A DNA stretch of 18,756 bases, from assembly GCA_035644215.1 (NCBI GenBank), contig DASQPA010000060.1, positions 1-18,756 of the forward strand, given 5' to 3'. Made by a program: the position numbers and the translations under genes. Below the pieces are notes generated by a model. That model searched no databases. It had not been told where the DNA came from and worked only from the letters and a program-made list of their open reading frames with translations. Origin of the DNA: DASQPA01 sp035644215. Lineage in GTDB: Bacteria > Acidobacteriota > Thermoanaerobaculia > Multivoradales > UBA5704. Of the stretch, positions 8,643 to 18,264 are shown piece by piece (the first letter of the stretch is position 1; each line of letters begins with the position of its first letter).

Positions 8643-8736
8643 ACCCGGTGAGACGGAAAATGCCCTCCCCGATCGCTCAATCTTTTTTCCGGGTTAGAAT
8701 CCCTCCCTCCACGGCTGGACCTGGACAACCCCCGAC
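8643..8736. promoter_or_regulatory. Divergent intergenic region between comEC and the sulfatase-fold gene; candidate -10 at 8695-8700 (+)
   Basis: This 94-nt non-coding gap must hold the start signals for both outward-facing genes. It is locally less GC-rich, with a T-run near 8682-8688. TAGAAT at 8695-8700 on the plus strand is a good -10 hexamer about 36 nt before the ATG at 8737; I see no convincing -35 at normal spacing. The same TAGAAT hexamer recurs upstream of the small ORF at 18308. No obvious promoter is seen for comEC. Confidence 0.4.
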
Positions 8737-10281
8737 ATGCCGCGCCATCCCTTTCGCAAGAGCTCCCGGCCCCGCCTCGCCCTACCGGTCCTGGGCATCC
8801 TGGGGATGGCCGGCCTCTTCCTCGCCTGCCGGCCCCGGGTCGAGCCGCTCCCCCGGGGGAGCAACATCCTCCTCATCACCGTCGACACCCTGCGCGCCGA
8901 TCACCTGTCGGTCTATGGCTACCCGCGCGCCACCTCGCCGGTGCTCGACCGTCTGGCGGCCGAGGGGGTGCGCTTCGGACAGGCGGTCGTCCAGTGGCCG
9001 AAGACCACCCCCTCCTTCGCCTCGATGTTCACCGCCACCTACTCGAAGGACAACGGCATCGTGCGCAAGGTCGGAATCCCCATCCCCTGCCGCTTCGAGA
9101 CGCTCGCCGAGATGCTGAAGCGTCAGGGCTACACCACCCACGCCGTGGTGGCGAACGGGGCGCTCGCCTCCGATTTCTTCTTCAACCAGGGTTTCGACAC
9201 CTTCGTCGAGACCTGGAAGCTGGCTCACCCCGCGGGAACGACCGGTGCGGATCCCAACGGCGCCGAGGCGGTGACCCGGCTCGCCATCGGCCTCTTGAGC
9301 AAGCTGGCCAACGGCAAGAAGCCCTACTTCCTCTGGGTCCACTACCTGGACCCCCACTTCCCCTACTCCCCGCCGCCGCCGTACCGCGACCGCTTCCAGG
9401 GCGACCCGATGTTTCGCGCCGACTCCCGGAAGATCGACGTCGCGCCCGACAAGCCGGGGCAGCAGATGTTCGGGATCGGCAGCGACCACGTGCTGGAGGG
9501 GAGGAGCGACCTCGCCTTTTACATTGCCCGCTACGACGCGGAGATCGCCTACACCGACGCCCAGATCGGCAAGCTCCTGGCCGAGATGAAGCAGCGAAAA
9601 CTCTTGGACCACACTCTGACCGCCTTCACCGCCGACCACGGCGAGTCGCTGGGCGACCACAACTACTACTTCGACCACGGGCGCTTCGGCTTCGACACCT
9701 GCCTGCGGGTGCCGCTCCTCCTCCACTATCCGGGGGTCCTGAAGCCGCGGGTGGACGCCGACCCGGTCGAGCTGTTGGACCTCGCCCCCACCCTCCTGGA
9801 AGCCGCCGGGGTCGATCTCCCCCAGGGAGTCTGGATGCAGGGACGGAGCCTGACCCCACGCCTGCGCGGCGAGAAGACACCGGTCCCCAAAAGGAAGGAC
9901 GACGCCAAGCGCGGCCCGGTCGACCACCCCGGCCTCGCCTTCTCCGAGGCCGGCTGGGAGGCCAATAACAAGTGGCAGAAGATCGTGCGCGACGGCCGCT
10001 TCAAGCTGATCTTCGCCCAGACCCGCCCGGAGCAGCGCTGGATCGGCGGCGAGGGGGTGCGCTTCACTCTCTACGACGTGAAGAACGATCCCCAGGAGAC
10101 GAAGAACGTCGCCGACCGCTACCCCGACGACCTGAAGCGCTTACAGAGAGAGCTCTCCAACTGGGCCGGAGCTCCCCGCTTCCCGGTCGAGATCGACACC
10201 CAGGGCGGCACCTGCGGCGGCGGCCAGCACCCGATGGACGAGCAGACCCGGGAGCTGCTGCACTCGCTGGGGTATCTGTAG
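8737..10281 (+). CDS. Sulfatase-fold (alkaline phosphatase superfamily) lipoprotein or anchored hydrolase/transferase, Thr at nucleophile position
   Basis: 514 aa. The N-terminus is basic, then hydrophobic (residues 14-30), with Cys31 in LFLACRPR, so it is likely lipidated or membrane-anchored and faces outward. The sulfatase fold is clear: NILLITVDTLRADHLSVYGY (D50, D55), YFLWVHYLDPHFPY, a TADHGESLGDH block (D300, H301, H308), FDHGRFGFDTCLRVPLLLHYPG, and the C-terminal LHSLGYL tail seen in many of these proteins. A sulfatase signature C/S-x-P-S-R would fall at residues 90-94, but the sequence there is T-T-P-S-F. The formylglycine precursor and following Arg are absent, so a classical arylsulfatase is unlikely. 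A Thr nucleophile is used by phosphoethanolamine and phosphoglycerol transferases of the same superfamily. The substrate is unknown. The only rightward gene of the central region, it ends 4 nt from the convergent GDSL gene. Confidence 0.85.
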   Translation: MPRHPFRKSSRPRLALPVLGILGMAGLFLACRPRVEPLPRGSNILLITVDTLRADHLSVYGYPRATSPVLDRLAAEGVRFGQAVVQWPKTTPSFASMFTATYSKDNGIVRKVGIPIPCRFETLAEMLKRQGYTTHAVVANGALASDFFFNQGFDTFVETWKLAHPAGTTGADPNGAEAVTRLAIGLLSKLANGKKPYFLWVHYLDPHFPYSPPPPYRDRFQGDPMFRADSRKIDVAPDKPGQQMFGIGSDHVLEGRSDLAFYIARYDAEIAYTDAQIGKLLAEMKQRKLLDHTLTAFTADHGESLGDHNYYFDHGRFGFDTCLRVPLLLHYPGVLKPRVDADPVELLDLAPTLLEAAGVDLPQGVWMQGRSLTPRLRGEKTPVPKRKDDAKRGPVDHPGLAFSEAGWEANNKWQKIVRDGRFKLIFAQTRPEQRWIGGEGVRFTLYDVKNDPQETKNVADRYPDDLKRLQRELSNWAGAPRFPVEIDTQGGTCGGGQHPMDEQTRELLHSLGYL

Positions 10282-10285
10282 CTTC

Positions 10286-11002
10286 TCAGCCGCCAACCTT
10301 CAAGTGCACCAGTCCGAGCGCCGCCAGGGCTGGGTCCTGGGCGAGGTGGGCCCAGGCCGCGTACTGCCTCCCCGAGGGGTGGAGGCCGTCCCCGGCGAAG
10401 GCGGAGCGGTCTCCCGCTGACCGCCGCGACTCGGGCGTGACGTCCACCCAGCGCGCCCCGGCGCGGGCGGTTTCCTCTCGGTTGATGGCGTTGAAGCGGT
10501 CGATGTCAGCCGCGATCGCCGCCCGGTCGCGGCCCTCGGCGAAGGGGGTCACCCCCCAGTCGGGGATGGAGAGCACGAGCACCCGGCCGGGCTCGCCGCC
10601 GGCCCAGCCGACGGCGCGCCGCAGCAGGTTGCGGAAGCGCTCCCGGTAGGCGGCGTCGGCCGGCGCGTCCTGGTACTGATCGTTGACCCCGATCTGGAGG
10701 GAGACCAGGGCAAACTGCCCGCGCGGCGGCTCGCGGTCCAGCGCCGCCGCCAGGTCTTCGGTGGTCCAGCCGGTCCGGGCGACGAGCACCGGCGGCTCGA
10801 AGGGCAGACCGTGCCGGGCGAGCAGGGCGGCGAGTTGCGCCGGCCAGCGCTCCGCCGGCTCGACCCCCTGCCCGATCGTGTAGGAGTCGCCCAGGGCGAG
10901 GAAGCGGGGCCGGCTCGCCGCCCGCTCCGCCCCCCGGCCGAGGCCGGAGGCGAGGAGCAGGAGCGCGGCGACGAGGGGGGCGGCGGTACGCGGCGACCTC
11001 AC
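10286..11002 (-). CDS. Secreted SGNH/GDSL-family hydrolase
   Basis: 238 aa with an N-terminal signal peptide (Arg-containing start, then PLVAALLLLASGLG, cleavage plausible near residue 24-30). Block I is FLALGDSYT with nucleophile Ser40. Gly78 in ARTGWTT fits block II. Block III is QIGVNDQY with Asn107. Block V is DGLHPSG with Asp205 and His208, giving a Ser40-Asp205-His208 triad. Such enzymes are esterases, lipases or carbohydrate deacetylases; the substrate cannot be told here. The start is GTG at 11002, preceded by GGGAG nine nt upstream. It lies 31 nt downstream of the proline-rich secreted protein gene and is probably co-transcribed with it. It is convergent with the sulfatase-fold gene with only 4 nt between stops and no room for a separate terminator. 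Confidence 0.88.
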   Translation of the reverse strand: MRSPRTAAPLVAALLLLASGLGRGAERAASRPRFLALGDSYTIGQGVEPAERWPAQLAALLARHGLPFEPPVLVARTGWTTEDLAAALDREPPRGQFALVSLQIGVNDQYQDAPADAAYRERFRNLLRRAVGWAGGEPGRVLVLSIPDWGVTPFAEGRDRAAIAADIDRFNAINREETARAGARWVDVTPESRRSAGDRSAFAGDGLHPSGRQYAAWAHLAQDPALAALGLVHLKVGG

Positions 11003-11033
11003 GATGCGATGCTCCCGCCGTTCCCCCGGCCGG

Positions 11034-11798
11034 CTACTTGGCCGCCTTCTGGGCCGCCGTTTGTGTGCCGCTCACCTGAAGCGTCCCCAGGGACTGTTGG
11101 AGCGCCGTATCGTAGGCGGCGAACTTCTCCTGCGGCGCGATGAGCAGGAAGATCAGGACGTCGGTCGAGCGCGGGATCGCCACCCAGTGCTGCGAGGTGG
11201 GGACCGTGCCCTTGCCGTCGATCGCGGCGCCGTTGCCCTTGCCGGTGACCACCATCCACATGGCGCGCATGCCGCCGACGTCGCGCACCTCCTGCTGCTC
11301 AACCGTGGCGCCCAGGCTGGTCTGGAAGGCCTTGACGCTGCCGGTCAGGAACGCCCGCGGGTTGACCGGCTTCGGCGGCTTCTGCCGGAAGACGGTCAGG
11401 GTGGAGGTGCCGTCCGGCGACCAGGCGCAGCAGACCTCGCCGGGGACCGAAATCGTGCTGGTGTCGGTCGCCTGGGTCCAACCGGTGGGCGCGGTGAAGC
11501 TGAAGCCGAAGGCCGCCATTCCCGTGCCGCCGGGGGCCGGGGCAGGTGCGGGGGCCGGGGCGGGAGTGCCGGCCGGCGGGGCCGGGGCAGGCGCCGGAGC
11601 CGGCTCCGGGTTGGCCGGCGGGGCCGGCGGCGGAGTCTCCGGCATCGGCGGGCTGGGCGGGGTCGGCGGCTGGGTCTGCGGGGCGGGCTGGGTCGGGGTG
11701 CTCCCCATCTGCGCCATCGCGCGCCCGGCGAGGCCGGGGCCGACGGCTAAGCCCGCCGCCAGGACAAGGGTCAAGGCTCTCTCACGAAATTGCTTCAT
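11034..11798 (-). CDS. Secreted proline/alanine-rich protein with C-terminal globular domain, function unknown
   Basis: 254 aa. The signal peptide is MKQFRERALTLVLAAGLAVG and onward, with AMA cleavage near residue 29. Residues about 33-93 are a low-complexity Pro/Ala/Thr linker with PAP and PPAP repeats, likely extended and spanning the cell wall or periplasm. The globular C-terminus (about 95-254) begins FGFSFTAPTGWTQ and resembles in pattern the small beta-rich domains of DcrB/PsbP-like proteins (a FxxPxGW start); this is weak inference. The frame is open much further upstream (to 12791), but ATG 11798 is chosen because a strong ribosome site (GAGAGGA) sits 4 nt before it, a signal peptide starts there, and the upstream extension runs antiframe through the EcsC gene. 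It is likely in one transcript with the EcsC and GDSL genes. Confidence 0.82.
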   Translation of the reverse strand: MKQFRERALTLVLAAGLAVGPGLAGRAMAQMGSTPTQPAPQTQPPTPPSPPMPETPPPAPPANPEPAPAPAPAPPAGTPAPAPAPAPAPGGTGMAAFGFSFTAPTGWTQATDTSTISVPGEVCCAWSPDGTSTLTVFRQKPPKPVNPRAFLTGSVKAFQTSLGATVEQQEVRDVGGMRAMWMVVTGKGNGAAIDGKGTVPTSQHWVAIPRSTDVLIFLLIAPQEKFAAYDTALQQSLGTLQVSGTQTAAQKAAK

Positions 11799-11802
11799 CG
11801 GG

Positions 11803-11809
11803 TCCTCTC
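11803..11809 (-). promoter_or_regulatory. Ribosome binding site deciding the start of the proline-rich secreted protein
   Basis: On the minus strand this reads GAGAGGA, then CCCG, then ATG at 11798. It is one of the best Shine-Dalgarno sequences in the window and rules out the long upstream in-frame extension. Confidence 0.7.
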
Positions 11810-11929
11810 GGCCGGGGGAAAAGCGGCCCCGTTCCTTCCGGGCACCCGCGCAGGGCTCCGGCCGTGCCAGATCGCATGCAGGGGCTCTGCCAACCCGGGT
11901 CCGCTTCCGGTCCAGCGGGAGAGGATACC

Positions 11930-12733
11930 TCACCCCAGGGCCTCGTAGGCACTCCGCACGGCCTCCATGCCATAAAGACGCTCCAGCCGGCGGACGACGA
12001 AGTGGCCGCGCGCCAGCTCCTGGAAGTGACGCGTGAAGAGGACGTTGATGGCCGCTCCAGAGGCCGCCCCGAGGATCGGCATGGCCTCGGCGGCCACTTT
12101 CTCCGACACGGTAACGCTGAAACGGGCGGCGATCCGGGCGACGTAGCGCACCAGGACCGAGGAGCTTTCCTTGGCGATCTCGCGCTCGGCGACGACCTGC
12201 GCCGCCTCGGAGAGCGCCTTGGCGAGGAGCGAGCGGACGGCATAGTAGCTGGTCTCGGCCCCCTCCTCCTCCGGGTCGCGGGAGCGCGGCGGGCCGCCGA
12301 AGGCGAAGACCGCGAGGCAGGCGAGGCGGGTTTCGACCTCTCCCAGGTCCTCCCCCTCGCGGCGGGCGATCTCGGCGATCGAGCGCAGCATGAGCGTGGT
12401 CGAGACCGGCAGCTCGACGGCCAGGCCGGCGAGGCCGAAGAAACCGCCCAGGGCGCCGGTCACCCCGGTCAGAATGCGGTGCACCCGGTCGGCATGGCGG
12501 GGCACCGGCCGCCCGGCGGGAATGGTCTTGAGCGCCGCGTCGAGCGCCCGGTCGAGCGCCCCCTGGGCCGCCTTGTGGATCTGCTGCGACACCGCCTCCG
12601 GCAGCCGGTCCAGGGCCGCCTCGATGGGATTGCCGAGGACGGTCGCGAGCTTCCGCGCAAGACCCGGGCTCTCCAGACGGTCGCGGGCGGCCTGGAGGGA
12701 TTCGAGGTCGGCGGTGGAGAGGGGGAGCGGCAT
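11930..12733 (-). CDS. EcsC family protein
   Basis: 267 aa, matching the EcsC protein family by its run of conserved patterns: NPIEAALDRLPE (35-46), a helix-rich stretch, TGALGGFFGLAGLAVELPVSTTLMLRSIAEIA (about 90-122), EVETRLACLAVFAFGG, YYAVRSLLAKAL, and IAARFSVTVSEKVAAEAMPILGAASGAAINVLFTRHF near the C-terminus. The Gly/Ala-rich segments are amphipathic to hydrophobic, suggesting membrane association. EcsC was named from the Bacillus ecsABC locus, but the biochemical role of this family is not established, and no ABC transporter genes lie nearby. It starts at ATG 12733 immediately after the inverted-repeat block and ends 131 nt before the proline-rich gene; that gap shows no clear promoter or terminator. 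Confidence 0.87.
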   Translation of the reverse strand: MPLPLSTADLESLQAARDRLESPGLARKLATVLGNPIEAALDRLPEAVSQQIHKAAQGALDRALDAALKTIPAGRPVPRHADRVHRILTGVTGALGGFFGLAGLAVELPVSTTLMLRSIAEIARREGEDLGEVETRLACLAVFAFGGPPRSRDPEEEGAETSYYAVRSLLAKALSEAAQVVAEREIAKESSSVLVRYVARIAARFSVTVSEKVAAEAMPILGAASGAAINVLFTRHFQELARGHFVVRRLERLYGMEAVRSAYEALG

Positions 12734-12749
12734 GGTCGCCTATTCTACG

Positions 12750-12963
12750 GTAGGGGCGTCGTCCGTGGAGGCAGGGCAGGCACAGGGGCACGGCCCCTAC
12801 GCTGCCCTGCCTGGACCGTCCTCCCCGAGAAAATAGGCAAAGTTGGTTTGAGCGATGAAGGTAGCAGCAGGGCAGGTAGGGGCCGTGCCCCTGTGCCTGC
12901 CCTGCGCGGGCACTAAGGGAATGCCTAAGGGACGGTCCCGTGGCAGTACGGAGCCGCCCCTAC
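12750..12963. repeat. Intergenic GTAGGGGC palindromic repeat block with a perfect 30-bp inverted repeat
   Basis: Four octamers alternate in orientation: GTAGGGGC at 12750-12757, GCCCCTAC at 12793-12800, GTAGGGGC at 12876-12883 and GCCCCTAC at 12956-12963. The 30 bp at 12771-12800 are the exact reverse complement of 12876-12905. With one gap the match extends about ten more bases inward (CTGCCCTGC versus GCAGGGCAG). Each arm is itself quasi-palindromic (GCAGGGCAG ... CTGCCCTGC). A further short palindrome, GGGACGGTCCC, lies at 12929-12939. The region can form one large stem or two side-by-side hairpins. It fills the gap between the EcsC gene and the coaX operon and looks like a mobile REP/MITE-type intergenic repeat; a terminator role is possible but there is no U-tract. 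Confidence 0.85.
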
Positions 12964-13655
12964 GTCCCGCTCTCCGCCTCCGGCGAGAAGAGCGACAAGA
13001 CCGGCAGACCCAACCGGCCGCGCATCGCCTGGAGAAATAACCGGTCGCGCGAACGCTCCAGTTCCTCCGCGGGGAGACGGCCAGCAAGCGCCGCCAGGGT
13101 GCGCTCGACGGACTCCTTGACCGCCCGCTTGGTCGGCCCCTTGAGACCCCCCCGGGCGGCTTCGAGAAGCTCGCGGTCGAGGTCGGCCAGCCGCTCCTCG
13201 ACCGCCGGGCTGCCGCCGGGGAGGGCGGCGAGGGCGGTGATCCGCTCGGTCCACTCAGGGCCCTCGGCGAGCGTCTCCGGCAGGGCGGCGGCAAGCGCGG
13301 CGAGGCGGGCGGGGATGTCGAGATCGGCGGCGCGCGCCGGACCGCGCTCGCGTTCGGCGGGGCCGGTCAGCTCGCGCAGGTGCGCCCAGGCCGCCTCGAC
13401 CACCGGGGCGCAGTAGCGCAGGGAGGAGATCCGCCCCGTGGCGCCGCGCTCCCGGCGTCTCGCGAAGGCCTGCTCCAGGGCGTCGCGGACGAGGTCGAGC
13501 GGCACCCCCTCCCGGCGCCAGCGGCGGGCGACGTGCCAGTCGGCGGGCGAGAGGAGGAGCGGCGCGCCGCGCAGGGCGACGAAGATCTCCTCGATCGTCC
13601 GGAAGTAGGCGCGCTGCTCCTCGGAGTCGTCCGGCTCCGCCGCCTCGTCCGTCAT
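12960..13655 (-). CDS. Conserved protein of unknown function, last gene of the valS-birA-coaX cluster
   Basis: 231 aa, no domain I can name. The acidic N-terminus (MTDEAAEPDDSEEQ) is followed by a compact region FRTIEEIFVALRGAPLLLSPADWHVARRWRREGVPLDLVRDALEQAF and then ISSLRYCAPVVEAAW (about residues 76-90). This looks like a helical, possibly winged-helix or DnaD-like small domain; that is speculative. The remaining 130 residues are charged, probably helical. ATG 13655 overlaps the coaX stop by 4 nt (ATGA), so translation is probably coupled. The frame is open further upstream, but that extension is the antiframe of coaX. The TAG stop lies inside a GTAGGGGC repeat octamer, so the repeat now defines the C-terminus. 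Confidence 0.75.
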   Translation of the reverse strand: MTDEAAEPDDSEEQRAYFRTIEEIFVALRGAPLLLSPADWHVARRWRREGVPLDLVRDALEQAFARRRERGATGRISSLRYCAPVVEAAWAHLRELTGPAERERGPARAADLDIPARLAALAAALPETLAEGPEWTERITALAALPGGSPAVEERLADLDRELLEAARGGLKGPTKRAVKESVERTLAALAGRLPAEELERSRDRLFLQAMRGRLGLPVLSLFSPEAESGT

Positions 13656-14473
13656 CCCCGGTTCTTTTCGTAGATCAGCTTCAAACCCGCCAGGGTGAGC
13701 AGCGGATCGACCTCGCGGATGTACTTCGAGCCCGCGGCGATGAGCGGCGCCTGGCCGCCGGTCGCGACCACCGAGCGCAGGCCCGGCAGCTCGACGGTCA
13801 GCCGTTCGAGGATGCCGTCGACGAGGCCGATGTAGCCGTAGTAGATCCCCGCCTGCATGGCGTTGGCGGTGTTCTTCCCCACCAGCTCGGGGGGTTTTCG
13901 CACGTCGACCCGGTAGAGGCGGGAGGCCTGGGCGAAGAGGGCCTCGGCCGAGATCAGGATGCCGGGGCAGATGATCCCTCCCGCGTACTCGCCGGCGGCG
14001 TTGACCACGTCGAAGGTGGTGGCGGTGCCGAAGTCGACCACCACGACCGGCGAGCCGAAGCGCTCGCGCGCCGCCACGGCGTTGACGATGCGGTCCGCCC
14101 CCACCTCGGCCGGGTTGTCGTAGCGGATCGGCATGCCGGTCTTGATCCCCGGCTCGACGAACAGCGGTTTCTTGCCGAAATACCGGCGCGCCATCTGGTC
14201 GAGGGTCAGGTGAAGGGGCGGCACGACCGAGGAGATGACCACCGCCTCGGCCGCCTCGGGATCGATGCCGGCGCGGGCGAAGAGGGGGAGGAGGAAGGCG
14301 CCGATCTCGTCGGCCGTGCGCTCGCGGTCGGTCGACAGCCGGAAGCTCTCGACCAGCTCGTCGCCCCGGTAGACCCCGACCACGGTGTTGGTGTTGCCGA
14401 CGTCGAGGAGGACCAGGAGGCCAGCACCGCCGGCATCGCCAGCATCGACCGGCTTCTGCGCTCGTCCCGTCAT
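13652..14473 (-). CDS. coaX: Type III pantothenate kinase
   Basis: Phosphorylates pantothenate in the first committed step of coenzyme A synthesis. 273 aa. The ASKHA-fold phosphate-1 motif DVGNTNT is at residues 24-30, followed by ISSVVPPL, GMPIRYDNPAEVGADRIVNA with catalytic Asp127, and the phosphate-2 motif VVDFGTATT (145-153). GGIICPGI, the GKNTANAMQAG segment and VVATGG complete the family order. An N-terminal extension of about 18 residues (MTGRAQKPVDAGDAGGAG) precedes the usual start. No internal ATG offers a better start, and ATG 14473 overlaps the birA stop by 4 nt (ATGA), which supports it. CoaX enzymes resist feedback by CoA, and the birA-coaX neighbourhood is common in several phyla. 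Confidence 0.95.
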   Translation of the reverse strand: MTGRAQKPVDAGDAGGAGLLVLLDVGNTNTVVGVYRGDELVESFRLSTDRERTADEIGAFLLPLFARAGIDPEAAEAVVISSVVPPLHLTLDQMARRYFGKKPLFVEPGIKTGMPIRYDNPAEVGADRIVNAVAARERFGSPVVVVDFGTATTFDVVNAAGEYAGGIICPGILISAEALFAQASRLYRVDVRKPPELVGKNTANAMQAGIYYGYIGLVDGILERLTVELPGLRSVVATGGQAPLIAAGSKYIREVDPLLTLAGLKLIYEKNRG

Positions 14474-15303
14474 GCCGTCTCCTCCTCTCCCGCGTCATCG
14501 GCTGGGGCTGGAATCACCTCGCCGGCGGAGAGGCGCAGCTCGCGGCCGTCGACGTCGAGGAGGAGCCGGCCGTGCTCGTCGAAGCCGTGGAAGCTGCCGG
14601 TGACCCGCTCGCCTTCGAATTGGGCGGAGAGCCGGTCGCCCGGCTGATGGAGGGAGCGCTCGCGATAGGCCGCGACCGCATAGGCGGCGTCCCCCAGGTG
14701 GGTGAGCTCGCGCTCGACGGCGGCCACCAGGTCCCAGGTGAGCTGGGCGAGGGAGACGTCCGGTCCCCCTTCGAGGCGGAGCGAGGTCGCCTTGATTTCC
14801 CGCTCCGGCGGCAGCTCCTCCGCGCCGTGCCCCAGGTTGACTCCGAAGCCGAGGACCGCCAGGGCGCAGTCGCCAGGGCGAATCAGGGTTTCGATCAGGA
14901 TGCCGCCGATCTTCTTGCTGGAGGCGAGGAGGTCGTTCGGCCACTTCAGGCGGGCCGGGGTGGGGAGATACGGATCGAGGCCCCGGCAGAGGCCGACGCC
15001 GACGAGGAGCGGCAGGGTCTGCAGGCGCTCCGGCTCGACCGAGAGGGTGCGCGAGGCATAGACCCCCAGGCCCGGCGGGGAGGACCAGCTCCGCCCCAGC
15101 CGGCCGCGGCCGGCGGTCTGCTCGAAGGCGAGGAAGAGCGCGTCGGGAAGCGCCTGGCACTCGCGCTCGTAGTCGGCGATCACGGCGCGGGCCAGCTGGT
15201 TGGTGGAGCCGGTCCGCTCGAGCACCATGAGGTTGTCCGGTATCTCCGGCGTACCGTGAGGCCGCAGGCGGAGGAGCTCTGCCAAATAATCGGGGAAGTC
15301 CAT
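14470..15303 (-). CDS. birA: Biotin--[acetyl-CoA-carboxylase] ligase, without DNA-binding domain
   Basis: Activates biotin as biotinyl-5'-AMP and attaches it to the biotin carboxyl carrier protein. 277 aa. The biotin-binding loop GRGRLGRSW (65-73), the preceding RTGSTNQLAR, KWPNDL (120-125), KKIGGILIE and the GFGVNLGHG segment are all present, followed by a C-terminal beta domain (GSFHGFDEHGRLLLDVDGRELRLSAGEV). There is no N-terminal helix-turn-helix, so this is a monofunctional (class I) ligase rather than a repressor. The stop overlaps the coaX start by 4 nt, and it begins 8 nt after the valS stop, so the three genes are one transcription unit. Biotin and CoA both feed fatty-acid synthesis, which fits the pairing with coaX. 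Confidence 0.94.
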   Translation of the reverse strand: MDFPDYLAELLRLRPHGTPEIPDNLMVLERTGSTNQLARAVIADYERECQALPDALFLAFEQTAGRGRLGRSWSSPPGLGVYASRTLSVEPERLQTLPLLVGVGLCRGLDPYLPTPARLKWPNDLLASSKKIGGILIETLIRPGDCALAVLGFGVNLGHGAEELPPEREIKATSLRLEGGPDVSLAQLTWDLVAAVERELTHLGDAAYAVAAYRERSLHQPGDRLSAQFEGERVTGSFHGFDEHGRLLLDVDGRELRLSAGEVIPAPADDAGEEETA

Positions 15304-15311
15304 GCCGGCGC

Positions 15312-18008
<2,697 letters not shown>

Positions 18009-18016
18009 GCCGCCCG

Positions 18017-18022
18017 TCCTTT
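18017..18022 (-). promoter_or_regulatory. Ribosome binding site supporting the GTG start of valS
   Basis: The minus strand reads AAAGGA, eight nt before GTG 18008. The alternative ATG at 17987 has only a weak purine run in front of it, so the GTG start is preferred. Confidence 0.6.
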
Positions 18023-18040
18023 CCCGTGAAGGGGGATCAT

Positions 18041-18222
18041 ACTGCCGCCCTCCCGAGAGAGCGAGGAGGGTGGATTCTATCCTCGATCTCCCTGTCGAGG
18101 TGGGGGCTTCCCGGTGGCACGGGGTAGAGACGCCCAGCCGCTACCACCGGCCTTTCCTTGACCTCGAACGCCAGGGCGTCTCCAACGCCGCCGGCTCGGA
18201 AGCGTCCCCGGCCTGCGGAGAC
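18041..18222. repeat. Structured direct repeat copy 1 (DR1), 182 bp
   Basis: Near-identical to 18565-18756: the two differ by four substitutions plus a 10-bp insertion in copy 2. The unit can fold extensively. CCCTCC (18048-18053) pairs with GGAGGG (18065-18070). CCTCGA (18081-18086) pairs with TCGAGG (18095-18100). CTACCACCGG (18141-18150) pairs with a bulged left arm at 18111-18127. CGCCAGGGCGTCTCC (18169-18183) pairs perfectly with 18217-18231. On the minus strand it also contains TAGAAT (18074-18079), a possible -10 about 66 nt before the valS start. No convincing protein is encoded in it. It may be a mobile or recombinogenic repeat, or a structured RNA. Confidence 0.9.
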
Positions 18223-18231
18223 GCCCTGGCG
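18169..18231. repeat. Perfect 15-bp inverted repeat at the distal end of DR1
   Basis: CGCCAGGGCGTCTCC at 18169-18183 is the exact reverse complement of 18217-18231, with a 33-nt loop that has further GCCGG/CCGGC pairing potential. In copy 2 the left arm is intact and the right arm is reached only as far as GGAGAC before the window ends. The repeat unit therefore probably extends past the measured 182 bp. Confidence 0.8.
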
Positions 18232-18264
18232 GTGGTGGTTGCGGGGAGGGCTGTGGTCGGATAG

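Noticed and set aside
6324..8651. 775-aa plus-strand open frame opposite comEC
   Set aside because: Antisense shadow of low complexity (Gly, Glu, Arg), while the opposite strand encodes a full ComEC.
10270..10300. Bidirectional terminator between the sulfatase-fold and GDSL genes
   Set aside because: Only 4 nt separate the stops, and no stem with a T-run is visible there.
11034..12791. 585-aa continuous frame as one gene
   Set aside because: Only the last 254 codons look like protein. A strong ribosome site and signal peptide start at 11798, and the upstream part is a shadow of the EcsC gene.
12960..14498. 512-aa continuous frame as one gene
   Set aside because: The N-terminal half is the alternative frame of coaX. 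The real gene starts at 13655 with an ATGA overlap.
18009..18240. T-box or other known riboswitch upstream of valS
   Set aside because: No T-box consensus or specifier hairpin plus terminator could be seen, and the sequence recurs elsewhere as a direct repeat.
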